In this document: one piece after another, positions 23,395 to 33,304 of the stretch | Layout of the letters: each line of letters begins with the position of its first letter | Position numbering within the stretch: position 1 is the first letter of the stretch | NCBI GenBank assembly: GCA_023248215.1 | Contig: JAHFEW010000015.1 | Span: 1-41,761 of the forward strand | Source of the DNA: Nitrospira sp. | Lineage (GTDB): Bacteria > Nitrospirota > Nitrospiria > Nitrospirales > Nitrospiraceae | DNA: 41,761 nt | Direction: 5' to 3' | Notes under the pieces: generated by a model | The model's input: only the letters and a program-made list of their open reading frames with translations | Database searches by the model: none | What the model was told of the DNA's origin: nothing | Translations under genes and position numbers: made by a program

Positions 23395-23527
23395 GGCAAA
23401 GTGCATCGAAGGGTGGTTAGTGGATTGCTCAGATTCTGAAAACGCGGGTGTCCCGTGGGAAATGAACAGCTCTTATGGAATCGATTCGAAACAGAATGAC
23501 TGGCGGTGACGTGCGCGGTCTGCTGTC

Positions 23528-23557
23528 TTGACGGTCATCGCGAGGCGCTGTTATTAT
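23528..23557 (+). promoter_or_regulatory. Promoter of ilvE placing transcription start at or next to the ATG
   Basis: TTGACG (23528-23533), 18 bases, TATTAT (23552-23557). The ATG at 23565 is seven bases after the -10 box, where transcription would normally begin. Confidence 0.6.
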
Positions 23558-23564
23558 CCCGCGC

Positions 23565-24479
23565 ATGTTGCAAGCCAGCGAAAAAATATGGATGGATGGA
23601 ACATTTGTCGCCTGGGCCGATGCCCAGGTCCACGTGCTGACGCACTCACTCCACTACGGATTGGCGGCGTTTGAGGGCATTCGATGCTACAAGGGAAAGA
23701 GCGGGTCTGCCATTTTCAGACTGTCCGAGCATGTGGATCGCCTCTTCGAATCCGCGCATATTGCGTTGATCGAGATGCCATACGATAAGAAGCAAATAAC
23801 CGAGGCCATCGTCGAAACAGTGAGGATCAATCGGTTGGAGGCCTGTTACATTCGTCCGCTTGTGTATATCGGGTATGGGGCCATGGGGCTCTATCCGGGT
23901 GAGAATCCCATCAAGGTGAGCATTGCTGCCTGGAAATGGGGGACGTATCTGGGGGATGAGGCGCTGACCAAAGGGATTCGCGCAAGGGTCTCCTCATTTA
24001 CGCGCCATCATGTGAATGTCTCCATGACGCGCGGGAAAATATCCGGCTACTACGTGAATTCCATTCTCGCCAAACGCGAAGTCAAGGCGGATGGCTACGA
24101 TGAGGCCATCATGCTCGATCCTGAGGGCTATGTGGCTGAAGGTACGGGAGAAAATGTATTTATTGTCAGGCGCGGTATCCTGAAGACGACCCCGTTGACC
24201 TCGATTCTTGAGGGCATTACGCGGAATTCCATCATTCAATTGGCGAAGGAACGCAATATTCCAGTGGTCGAGGAACGTTTCACGCGTGATGAAATGTATG
24301 TGGCTGAGGAAGTGTTTGTCACTGGCACCGCGGCGGAACTCACACCGGTGACCGAAATCGATCGACGAAGCATCGGCACCGGGAGGCCTGGTCCGATTAC
24401 GCAGGCATTACAAAAAGCATTTTTTGAAGTTGTCGGTGGGACGGATCCCGCTCATCGGCAATGGCTCACTCCTGTCTAG
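23565..24479 (+). CDS. ilvE: Branched-chain amino acid aminotransferase
   Basis: PLP enzyme that forms valine, leucine and isoleucine from their keto acids. The 304-aa product has the fold type IV boxes: HSLHYGLAAFEGIRCY, YIRPLVYIGYGAMG, the PLP-binding Lys158 in MTRGKISGYYVNS, DPEGYVAEGTGENVFIV and VFVTGTAAELTPVTEID. No Shine-Dalgarno precedes the ATG and the promoter sits so close that the mRNA is probably leaderless. It runs convergently with secG; the 130 bases between them show no good terminator. Confidence 0.96.
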   Translation: MLQASEKIWMDGTFVAWADAQVHVLTHSLHYGLAAFEGIRCYKGKSGSAIFRLSEHVDRLFESAHIALIEMPYDKKQITEAIVETVRINRLEACYIRPLVYIGYGAMGLYPGENPIKVSIAAWKWGTYLGDEALTKGIRARVSSFTRHHVNVSMTRGKISGYYVNSILAKREVKADGYDEAIMLDPEGYVAEGTGENVFIVRRGILKTTPLTSILEGITRNSIIQLAKERNIPVVEERFTRDEMYVAEEVFVTGTAAELTPVTEIDRRSIGTGRPGPITQALQKAFFEVVGGTDPAHRQWLTPV

Positions 24480-24609
24480 GGTTCTGTTCCGCCTCGTCTT
24501 CTCCCCGACCATCTCCGTAAAACATTACACCCATGACCATGAAGGTTATGGCTTCGTGGTTTACTGGGAGTCTATTTGATTCGACAGAGAAGTAACGTGT
24601 GAAGAAATG

Positions 24610-24963
24610 CTAGTGGGAACCTTCCCCTGCGGGATGGGATTCTGTGGTAGGGGGCGTGGAGGTCGCTGGCGGCGTTGTACTCGGTGTGGTCGCAGCCGGC
24701 TTCTTATTCAAGTCAATGACGGTGGAGGAAAAATTTCGTTCCTTGGCGAGAATGGCTAAGGATAGGGAAGTGAACATAAACACGAAAGCCGTGATGACGG
24801 TGAACTTGCTGAGGAAGTTCGCCGGCCCACGACTGCCAAATACGGTTTGGCTGGAACCACCGAACGCCGCACCAATTTCCGCCCCTTTGCCTGATTGCAG
24901 CAAGATGGCTCCAATCATGAGCAAGCAGACCATGACATGAATGATGACGAGTAAGGTGTACAT
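24610..24963 (-). CDS. secG: Preprotein translocase subunit SecG
   Basis: A 117-aa membrane subunit of SecYEG. Two hydrophobic helices (about residues 2-20 and 54-73) flank the cytoplasmic loop LLQSGKGAEIGAAFGGSSQTVFGSRG, typical of SecG. The C-terminal 35 residues are a Pro/Thr/Ser-rich tail ending in an acidic/His stretch. The ATG at 24963 is eight bases after the tpiA stop. tpiA-secG linkage is common in bacteria and makes this the last gene of the gap-pgk-tpiA-secG operon. Confidence 0.95.
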   Translation of the reverse strand: MYTLLVIIHVMVCLLMIGAILLQSGKGAEIGAAFGGSSQTVFGSRGPANFLSKFTVITAFVFMFTSLSLAILAKERNFSSTVIDLNKKPAATTPSTTPPATSTPPTTESHPAGEGSH

Positions 24964-24971
24964 GTTGAGTT

Positions 24972-25751
24972 TTAGGTCGTGGAGGGACTGGACCCGAGCG
25001 CGACCTTGAGGAGTGTAGCAAAAGAGACCGGGTCTAAACAAGCCCCGCCCACGAGCGCGCCATCGATTTCTTCGGAGATGAGAAAGTCGGCAATATTCTG
25101 CGGCGTGACGCTGCCCCCATAGAGAATGCGCACGTGGCGGCCGGTGTTTGATCCACTCAGTTCGTCGATGGTGCGACGAATCACCCGATGGACTGGTACG
25201 GCTTGTTCTGACGATGCGGCCCGACCGGTCCCAATGGCCCAGACAGGCTCATAGGCGATCGTCATGGTTCCGAGCGCCCGCGCCTCGATACCGGCAAGCC
25301 CGGCGCGAAGTTGTCGTTGGATGACGAGGTCAGTATTGCCCGCATCGCGATCCTGCAGCGTTTCTCCTACGCAGAGGATCGGCTCAAGGCCATGCCGGAT
25401 AGCCGCCAGAACTTTCTTGTTGGTCCAGGCGTCTTGGTCTCCGAAGTACTGTCGCCGCTCAGAATGACCGACCAGGACAAACTGGCAACCGAGATCCTTC
25501 AGCATCGCGCCGGACACTTCGCCGGTGAAGGCACCTTTCTCTTCCCAGTAGAGGTTTTGTGCACCGAGTAGAAAGAGCGGAGCAGGGCCGAGCGCCTCGC
25601 GTACCGCCTGCAGGGCGGTAAACGGCGGAGTCAGGCCGACTTGGATGCCGGCGAGGTCTGTCACCTGCTGCGCGAGTCTGCGAACGAACGCCGTGGCTTC
25701 AGAGGCGGTTTTGTTCATTTTCCAGTTGCCGACAATGAAGCGAGTTCTCAC
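24972..25751 (-). CDS. tpiA: Triosephosphate isomerase
   Basis: Interconverts dihydroxyacetone phosphate and glyceraldehyde 3-phosphate. The product has 259 aa from GTG at 25751, where FIVGNWKMNK begins the classic N-terminus; AGAGG precedes it closely. Catalytic residues are K11, H96 (VLVGHSERR) and E168 (AYEPVWAIGTG); the phosphate loop is ILYGGSV. The open frame runs a further 190 bases upstream into pgk but that part has no family similarity. Forty bases separate it from pgk. Confidence 0.96.
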   Translation of the reverse strand: MRTRFIVGNWKMNKTASEATAFVRRLAQQVTDLAGIQVGLTPPFTALQAVREALGPAPLFLLGAQNLYWEEKGAFTGEVSGAMLKDLGCQFVLVGHSERRQYFGDQDAWTNKKVLAAIRHGLEPILCVGETLQDRDAGNTDLVIQRQLRAGLAGIEARALGTMTIAYEPVWAIGTGRAASSEQAVPVHRVIRRTIDELSGSNTGRHVRILYGGSVTPQNIADFLISEEIDGALVGGACLDPVSFATLLKVALGSSPSTT

Positions 25752-25791
25752 TAAACCTCTGCTGTGGTGAGGAGGAATGGGGGCGATATTG

Positions 25792-26991
25792 TTACGGCGT
25801 ACGATTGGGAAGTGCTGCGAGACCAGGGAGGATCTTCCCCTCCAGTAATTCCAACGCGGCCCCACCGCCGGTTGAGATGAATGAGATGCTTTCGGATTCC
25901 CCGGCACGATGGATGGCGAGTGCCGTTTCGCCTCCGCCGACAATGGTCAGGGCGTATGCGTTGGCGACGGAATGGGCCATTGCGAGGGTGCCTCTGGCGA
26001 AGGCATCGACTTCAAACATGCCCATTGGACCATTCCAGAGAATGGTTTTGGCATCCTGGACCGCTTCCGAGAACAGTTTGACGGAGGCGGGGCCGATATC
26101 TAATCCGTACCATCCTTTGGGAATCTCCTGAACCGGGACGATCTTCGTTTCGGCACCCGGCTCCCGGCTAGCCGCGACGACGCAGTCCACCGGAAGATAG
26201 AATTTGACTCCGCTTGCAAAGGCGTGGTCCTGGACGCCCTTGGCAAAGTCGAGCATGTCGTTCTCTACAAGCGATTGACCGATCTCCAGCCCCATGGCCT
26301 TCAAGAAAGTGAAAGCCATGCCGCCGCCGATAATGACCTTATCGACTTTCTTGCCGAGATTCTCGATCACCCCGATTTTACCTGACACTTTTGCGCCGCC
26401 GAGAATGGCGACAAACGGCCGGACCGGGTTTTCCACGGCCCCTTCCAAGTATTCGATTTCTTTTTTCAGGAGGTAGCCGGCAGCTGCCTCAGGAATGAAT
26501 TTCGTGATGCCGACCGTTGAAGCGTGGGCTCGGTGGGCGGCACCGAACGCATCATTGATATAGACATCGGCAAGGGAGGCCAGGGCCTTGGAAAATCCGT
26601 CGTCGTTTTTCTCTTCTCCCGCATGGAAACGGAGATTTTCCAGTAGCATGACATCACCAGGTTGCATCTTGGCAACGAGGCCTTCAACGGTGGAGCCGAT
26701 GCAGTCCGGAGCAAAGGTCACCTCTTTGCCGAGGAGGCGTTGGAGGCGCTTCGCAACGGGCGCCAGACTGAATTTAGGGTCGAATTTTCCGTTCGGTCGA
26801 CCGAGGTGTGAGCAGAGAATGACCTTGGCTCCCTCATCGACGGCGCGATTAATGGTCGGGAGCGTCGATCGAATCCTCGTATCGTCGGTAATCTGCAATG
26901 AATCGTCGAGCGGGACGTTATAGTCGGCACGAATAATGACGCGCTTTCCCCGAAGCTGAACATCCTCGATGATTCGTTTGCGAAGGTTCAT
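25792..26991 (-). CDS. pgk: Phosphoglycerate kinase
   Basis: Transfers phosphate between 1,3-bisphosphoglycerate and ADP. The 399-aa product is full length with RVIIRADYNVPLDD, LCSHLGRPNG, LLENLRFHAGEEKND, AFGAAHRAHASTVG, AILGGAKVSGKI and the C-terminal nucleotide-binding WNGPMGMFE and STGGGAALELLEG. ATG at 26991 with AGGA six bases upstream. Second gene of the glycolytic/Calvin-type lower-pathway operon; gap precedes it by about 96 bases. Confidence 0.98.
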   Translation of the reverse strand: MNLRKRIIEDVQLRGKRVIIRADYNVPLDDSLQITDDTRIRSTLPTINRAVDEGAKVILCSHLGRPNGKFDPKFSLAPVAKRLQRLLGKEVTFAPDCIGSTVEGLVAKMQPGDVMLLENLRFHAGEEKNDDGFSKALASLADVYINDAFGAAHRAHASTVGITKFIPEAAAGYLLKKEIEYLEGAVENPVRPFVAILGGAKVSGKIGVIENLGKKVDKVIIGGGMAFTFLKAMGLEIGQSLVENDMLDFAKGVQDHAFASGVKFYLPVDCVVAASREPGAETKIVPVQEIPKGWYGLDIGPASVKLFSEAVQDAKTILWNGPMGMFEVDAFARGTLAMAHSVANAYALTIVGGGETALAIHRAGESESISFISTGGGAALELLEGKILPGLAALPNRTP

Positions 26992-27087
26992 GGCAGGTCC
27001 TCACTCTTCCTGTGGTCTATACAGAGCCGGTGGTCCTCAGGATCGGCTAGCGCCGTGTGTCAGAAAAGCGTGTTGCTAGGAACCAGT

Positions 27088-28107
<1,020 letters not shown>

Positions 28108-28146
28108 TCAGGAATTAAGCGGGTTGAACAGAATGAGCCTGCGGCG

Positions 28147-28175
28147 ATAGTACTGACCGACTATCTGTGTGTCAA
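28147..28175 (-). promoter_or_regulatory. Strong sigma-70 promoter of the gap operon
   Basis: On the minus strand a perfect TTGACA (28175-28170), exactly 17 bases, then TACTAT (28152-28147), which differs from the consensus -10 at two positions. The leader is about 45 bases. Confidence 0.75.
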
Positions 28176-28248
28176 GCATACAAAAAAGAGGGAATGGTTG
28201 TAATTTTTGGCCGTCGTTAAGCGTCATGCCCTTGGCCATCGGGTTGCC

Positions 28249-28277
28249 TTGTTTGCGCGGAGGAGGTCGAGTAGAGT
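28249..28277 (+). promoter_or_regulatory. Candidate promoter of mutS2
   Basis: TTGTTT (28249-28254), 17 bases, TAGAGT (28272-28277); start of transcription would be about 30 bases before the mutS2 ATG. The divergent gap promoter lies 75 bases away. Confidence 0.45.
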
Positions 28278-28313
28278 CTGGCGTTCTGAACATCCACCGG
28301 GTTCTGGTACGTG

Positions 28314-30746
28314 ATGCAATCTGACAAGCTTCAGCGTGAGGCAGCGAACGTTCTGGAATGGGCCAAGCTCTTGGATGTCCTGGCTTCCTATGCGCAGTCG
28401 ACGGTCGGTGCAGCGCACTGCCGGTCGTTACGGTTTGAGCAAGATCTTGCGCAGGCCCAGCTGCGCCAGCAGGAAACGTCCGACATGGTGCTCTTGAGGG
28501 CCGGCGTCGAGCCCTTCCCGCTGCTTCGATTTCCCAACGTGGCCGAATGGTTGGGGCGAGTGGCAAAGGGAGCCTGTTTGGAGGTGCATGAGCTACGCGA
28601 TATTGCACTGGTACTGGAATTGATCGAAGAGGTTCAGCGGTATCTCTCGCGGCACCAAGCCGACGCGCCTACGTTGAGCGCGATGGCTACACAGTTCGGG
28701 CCAGTGAGCGAGTATCGTCGGCTGCTAGTCGCCCTGAATGTCGCCATCGATCGAGACGGGTCCATGCGGGAATCGGCCAGTCCTGAATTGCATCGGCTGA
28801 TGCATCGTGCCAACGAGCTCAAGCAGCACATGCGGCACCGCCTCGACCAGATTCTGCACTCACGCCGGTACGAGGACGTGCTCCAGGAAGACTATTTCGC
28901 GCAACGAGAAGGGCGCTACGTTGTCCCGATCAAGACCGACATGCAGGGGAAAATTCCCGGCATCGTGCACGATGTGTCGGCGAGCGGCGCCACCGTGTTT
29001 CTGGAGCCCCGCGAACTCGTCGAGCTCAATAACTCCATCAAGGTGGTGGATCTCGAGGTGGAACGCGAGGTGCGGAGAATTTTGCGAGAGCTGTCTGCCA
29101 TGATTGCCCCCCACACGTCGGAGCTCGCAGTGAGTGTGGCTCTGCTGGGGCAGCTCGATGCCATCTCAGCGAAGGCAGGGCTGAGCCAACAGCTGCACGC
29201 GATTCCGCCGCGTCTCAATGTCGAGGGCCGCATCCTGCTCAGACAAGCGCGGCACCCATTCCTCGTTCTCACCAAAGAACAGGTAGTGCCGAATGACCTG
29301 GCGTTCGATGAGACCGTGCGGGTGCTCATCATTTCCGGCCCCAACACCGGCGGGAAAACCGTCGTATTGAAGCTGCTCGGGTTGTTCGCGTTGATGGTAC
29401 GCTGCGGTCTGCACCTTCCCTGCGCCCCGGAGTCGGAGATGGCCGTCTTCCCGTCGGTCTATGCCGATATCGGCGATGCGCAGGATCTGGCGCGGGACCT
29501 GTCCAGTTTTTCTGCCCATATCACTCAAATGGTACAGCTGCTGAAAGAGGTCTCCGAGGGAACGGAAGCGGGCAGAGAGCAGGCGCCGGTGCATCCCGGG
29601 CGAGCGCTCGTGTTACTGGATGAGCCGGTAACATCCACGGATCCGGCCGAGGGCGCCGCGCTGGCGAGCGCGCTGCTCTGTCGTCTGGCGGCAGCGGGAG
29701 TTAAGGTGGTGGCCACGACGCACTACAGCCTGCTGAAAGGTTTGGCGCAAGCGAGCGCGGGCTTTGCCAATGCGAGCGTCGAATTTGATCTGGACCGGCT
29801 CTCGCCGACCTATCGTCTGATCCTGGGGCAACCGGGCGGGTCGGCGGCGATCGAGATTGCCGGGCGTCTTGGGATGGATCGGTCGCTGCTTCAGGATGCC
29901 CGTGCGCGTCTGCAGGGGGATAATCGAGTGTTGGAGACCCTGTTGAATGATCTGCAGGACAAACAGCGGCGGTTGAACGATGACATGGCCGCCGCGAGTC
30001 TGGCGAAACAAGCCGCCGAACAGGCCGCGCGGGAAACCCAGGACCTGCTGACCTTCTTGCAGGAATCGGAACGAGACGAGCGGCAGGGGCTTAAGAAAAA
30101 ACTGTCCCAAGAATTTCAGCGTGCCCGGGCGGCGGTCCAAGAGACGATCGATGAGCTGAAGCGCGATCAAAAACTGATCAAGGCGAAGGAAACGAAAGTC
30201 CGGCTCACCGAACTCGAGCAGGAAGTCAGGCGCGATGTGGGTGAACCGCATGAGCCGATTCCCGTGGATCAACTGTCGGTCGGCGATGCGGTCGAGGTCG
30301 TCGGGTTGGGCATGACGGGAACCCTGCTCGAAAGTCCGCAAGGAAAAAAACGGGTGCGTCTGAAAGTCGGAGAAGGAGAAATCCTGGCCAACGTGGCCAG
30401 TTTGGCGGGGATCCCACGCGCCTCGCAGCCTGCTCGAAGTGAGCCGAGTAAAGCGAGTGCAGCCCCACCGAGACGAGGCAGCCAGACGCTGGCGCCCGAG
30501 GACATTCAGGAAACGTTCGATGTGCGCGGCCAGACAGGGGATGACGCGCTGGATGTCGTGGTGGCCGGGCTCGATCGTGCGATCCTGGGGGGAAGTCCAT
30601 TTGTGCGCATCATTCACGGGCATGGGACCGGCCGGCTCAAGGTGGCATTGCGCGAGTATTTGAAGGCGTCCCCCTACGTCGTGACATTCAGACCTGGCGA
30701 TCGCGCGGAAGGAGGAGACGGGGTCACGATTGTGGAGTTGCGATGA
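28314..30746 (+). CDS. mutS2: Endonuclease MutS2
   Basis: An 810-aa MutS-family ATPase that lacks the mismatch-recognition domain of MutS. The order is an N-terminal core/lever part, the ATPase domain with Walker A GPNTGGKTVV (about 342-351) and a Walker B region LVLLDEPVTSTDPAEGAALAS, a long charged coiled coil (about 530-640), a KOW-like patch and a C-terminal Smr domain from about 735 (FDVRGQ, HGHGTGRLK) that gives nuclease activity. MutS2 is linked to control of recombination or rescue of collided ribosomes. The usual ELGAG following the Walker B Asp reads EPVTS. GTG at 28311 and ATG at 28314 are both possible starts; no Shine-Dalgarno. Confidence 0.94.
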   Translation: MQSDKLQREAANVLEWAKLLDVLASYAQSTVGAAHCRSLRFEQDLAQAQLRQQETSDMVLLRAGVEPFPLLRFPNVAEWLGRVAKGACLEVHELRDIALVLELIEEVQRYLSRHQADAPTLSAMATQFGPVSEYRRLLVALNVAIDRDGSMRESASPELHRLMHRANELKQHMRHRLDQILHSRRYEDVLQEDYFAQREGRYVVPIKTDMQGKIPGIVHDVSASGATVFLEPRELVELNNSIKVVDLEVEREVRRILRELSAMIAPHTSELAVSVALLGQLDAISAKAGLSQQLHAIPPRLNVEGRILLRQARHPFLVLTKEQVVPNDLAFDETVRVLIISGPNTGGKTVVLKLLGLFALMVRCGLHLPCAPESEMAVFPSVYADIGDAQDLARDLSSFSAHITQMVQLLKEVSEGTEAGREQAPVHPGRALVLLDEPVTSTDPAEGAALASALLCRLAAAGVKVVATTHYSLLKGLAQASAGFANASVEFDLDRLSPTYRLILGQPGGSAAIEIAGRLGMDRSLLQDARARLQGDNRVLETLLNDLQDKQRRLNDDMAAASLAKQAAEQAARETQDLLTFLQESERDERQGLKKKLSQEFQRARAAVQETIDELKRDQKLIKAKETKVRLTELEQEVRRDVGEPHEPIPVDQLSVGDAVEVVGLGMTGTLLESPQGKKRVRLKVGEGEILANVASLAGIPRASQPARSEPSKASAAPPRRGSQTLAPEDIQETFDVRGQTGDDALDVVVAGLDRAILGGSPFVRIIHGHGTGRLKVALREYLKASPYVVTFRPGDRAEGGDGVTIVELR

Positions 30747-30823
30747 ACCAGCAGCAGAAGATCGTGGGTTGGTGACCGGCAGTGCTCTGGGATCCGTCTC
30801 GTTACGAAGGCATAGGGTCTATG

Positions 30824-30851
30824 TTCAGCGACAGAATTTCTGTATGCTGAA
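30824..30851. promoter_or_regulatory. Nested inverted repeat upstream of the histidine kinase gene
   Basis: TTCAGC-G-ACAGAA-T-TTCTGT-AT-GCTGAA: twelve paired bases in each arm, interrupted by single or double bases. No T-run follows, so it looks more like a protein-binding site or an RNA hairpin than a terminator. The 251-base region 30747-30997 holds no gene and no promoter I can support. Confidence 0.45.
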
Positions 30852-30997
30852 GGGGTGATGTGTTTGATGTTCGAAATCTGTGGAGTGTGACATGACGTAA
30901 GCTGTATCGCGATTCGGCTCTGAATCTTCGCCGGTCAGAGATTGCGGTCTGGCCGGGAGGAACTGGTCGAGCCCTGCCCTTCCACGGCGTTGCCGCC

Positions 30998-33304
30998 ATG
31001 AGTCAGCGGGTTAGCCTCCAGAGTTTGATCACCCTGTCTGTGCTGTCGGTAGGGATTCTCTCCGGCACAGTGGGGCTCGCCTATGCCTACTGGCATGCCA
31101 AACAGTCCCTTCAAACCACGGTCGGGGTCACCTTCCAGGAAATAGCCCATCAAAGCGCGGACAAAGCGGCGTTGTTGCTCGCCAAGGAAATTGAATGGAT
31201 GCAACGACTCAGTGCGCTGCCGGACATTCGTGCGTCCGTGGAAGGGACCGCGCAGGTCGGGCAGGCTGCGTTGCAGTTCGAGCGGTGGCGTGAAGAGCAG
31301 CATCGCTATTTTCACTCGCTGGCAATCGTGCGCGCGGATGGACAGTTGGTCGGAGGCCGTCTGAGTGACAGCGCGCGAGCCTTCTATGCGCAGCAACCTT
31401 GGTGGCCCACTATTTTTAGGGACGGTCGCCCCTGGGCCGGTCCGTTCACGGTCGACGAAGATGGCCGCGGCTCTTGGGAAGTCGCGGTGCCGATCGGTGG
31501 ACAGGGGCAACCGGTACGCGGCGCCCTGAAGGTCGTCATCGGGACGGATCGAATCCTGTCCTCGATCCTGGAGAGTCGCATCGGCCGAACGGGTCACATG
31601 ATGCTCTTGTCCGACGATGGATCGGTGCTCGCCTGTTCCTTGCTGCCACCAAGCCTTCACGCGCCACTCCCGGCAATCCTTGCGCAGTGGGGAAAGGATG
31701 CCCCCGCCGCACGAGGGTTCCAGATTGAGAGCGACACGCATGGCGGCAATGGGGGCATCATCGGGGTGGCCCGCGTCGTCCTGCCTACGCAGGTGGCACA
31801 GGCGCATGCCTGGTATGTCCTGATGCAACAGGATCCGTCGGAAACGTTTGAGCCACTGCTGGCCCTGGTCGGGAAACTCGCGGCATTCTGGGTCGGGGCG
31901 ATCGGCTTTATCGTGTGGCTCCGTTGGAGGTTGGGACAACGAATCGTGCGTCCCCTCGGCGCGCTGATCCAGCGTGTCAACCTGCTTGGCGACGCCAGGA
32001 CTTCAGAACCGCTTCCGACTCAGGCACCTGGCCTACCCTGCGGGATCGTTGAGATCGACGCGCTCGCCGCGAGTTTCGATGACCTCTCCCAGCGATTAGA
32101 GCAGGCATCGCGAGCCAAGGCTCAGTATGTCCGTCGACTGGAGCAAGCCAATCTTGATCTGGCCACCTCCAAGGAACATTATCGTCTCCTATGGAACCAC
32201 GCGGTCGATACCAAAATTCTGATCGATCCCACCGGCGCCATCCAAGACATCAATCGGCGCGGCGAGGTCACGCTGGGGCGGCCGGCAGCCACCATCGTCA
32301 ATCATCCGGTTTCCGACCTGGTGGCTGAATCCGAGCGGCCACGCCTGTTGGAGCAGCTGAAGCTGGTGCTGCAGAGCGGCGCCGATGTGCCGGCCGGGAC
32401 GATGCAGGTGCCGACACCGGCGGGCGAGCTGACGATGGACATCGATTTTGTGCCGGTCAAGAAATCCGGCCGCATTGAATCGATCATGATGCAACTCAGC
32501 GACCTCACCGAGCAGAAGGAACTCGAACGCCAGTTGCTCCGGTCTGAGCGATTGGCGTCGTTGAGCCAATTTGCTTCGATGTTCGCCCATGACATTCGGA
32601 ATCCGCTGGCCGGGATCAAGAAGACGCTGGAGTGGCTGGGCCGGTGTTCGGAGATGGAACAGGGCCAGCCGCGTCGCTGTCTGGAGGATCTGCGGTTCAC
32701 CACCGACCTGCTTCTGGGCATGATCAATGACATGTTGGACGTCTACCAGGAAAACTATTCGGGCCTTCCGCTCAGCACCTCACCGGTCTCGCCGGGTCTG
32801 TTGCTGAGGGAGGTGATGCAGCTGTTTCGCTCTGAGGCCGAGGCGCAGGAGGTGCGGTTCCGTGTGCAGATTCCTGACGACGAGGTGTGGATCATGGGAG
32901 ATGGGCGGCGATTGCATCGGGTGCTGATCAACCTGATCCACAACGCGTTGAAGTACTCGCCGCCGCAGGGCACGATTATGATTACCGTGCAGGTTGAGGA
33001 GGGGCAGGCTTTACAAGGGGGAGATGACGTCGAGCCGTATGACGGTCCGACGGTGACGATTCACATCGAAGACGAGGGGCCTGGGATTGCGCCGGATGAT
33101 TTGCCGCATCTGTTTGAAATGTTTTTCAGGAAGAAGGACGGGCAGGACTATCGAATCGGCCGCGGCCTGGGGTTGCACTTCTGTCAGCTGGTGGTCGAGG
33201 CCCACGGGGGACAGATCAGGGCGGGAAATCGCCCGGAGCGCGGCGCAATGTTTACGGTCGCGTTGCCGGTCAGACAGGAACAGCTATGCCCATCACCATC
33301 TTGA
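30998..33304 (+). CDS. Sensor histidine kinase (extracytoplasmic sensor, HAMP, PAS)
   Basis: A 768-aa membrane kinase. There is a first membrane helix (about residues 10-30), a periplasmic Cache-like sensor region (about 35-285, with FRDGRPWAGPFTVDEDGRGSW), a second helix (about 288-309), a HAMP-like segment, a coiled coil, a PAS domain (about 395-510) and the kinase core: H531 in MFAHDIRNPLAG, N box NLIHNALKYS, G1 DEGPGIAP, F box FFRKKDG, G2 GRGLGLHF. It overlaps the response regulator by 19 bases. The ligand is unknown. No Shine-Dalgarno is visible at the ATG. Confidence 0.92.
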   Translation: MSQRVSLQSLITLSVLSVGILSGTVGLAYAYWHAKQSLQTTVGVTFQEIAHQSADKAALLLAKEIEWMQRLSALPDIRASVEGTAQVGQAALQFERWREEQHRYFHSLAIVRADGQLVGGRLSDSARAFYAQQPWWPTIFRDGRPWAGPFTVDEDGRGSWEVAVPIGGQGQPVRGALKVVIGTDRILSSILESRIGRTGHMMLLSDDGSVLACSLLPPSLHAPLPAILAQWGKDAPAARGFQIESDTHGGNGGIIGVARVVLPTQVAQAHAWYVLMQQDPSETFEPLLALVGKLAAFWVGAIGFIVWLRWRLGQRIVRPLGALIQRVNLLGDARTSEPLPTQAPGLPCGIVEIDALAASFDDLSQRLEQASRAKAQYVRRLEQANLDLATSKEHYRLLWNHAVDTKILIDPTGAIQDINRRGEVTLGRPAATIVNHPVSDLVAESERPRLLEQLKLVLQSGADVPAGTMQVPTPAGELTMDIDFVPVKKSGRIESIMMQLSDLTEQKELERQLLRSERLASLSQFASMFAHDIRNPLAGIKKTLEWLGRCSEMEQGQPRRCLEDLRFTTDLLLGMINDMLDVYQENYSGLPLSTSPVSPGLLLREVMQLFRSEAEAQEVRFRVQIPDDEVWIMGDGRRLHRVLINLIHNALKYSPPQGTIMITVQVEEGQALQGGDDVEPYDGPTVTIHIEDEGPGIAPDDLPHLFEMFFRKKDGQDYRIGRGLGLHFCQLVVEAHGGQIRAGNRPERGAMFTVALPVRQEQLCPSPS

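Noticed and set aside
29613-30623. Long minus-strand open frame opposite mutS2
   Set aside because: Antisense to the MutS2 ATPase and Smr domains; Arg/Pro-rich shadow without family features.
30935-31939. Minus-strand open frame opposite the histidine kinase sensor region
   Set aside because: Antisense shadow in GC-rich coding DNA; no start signal and no domain.
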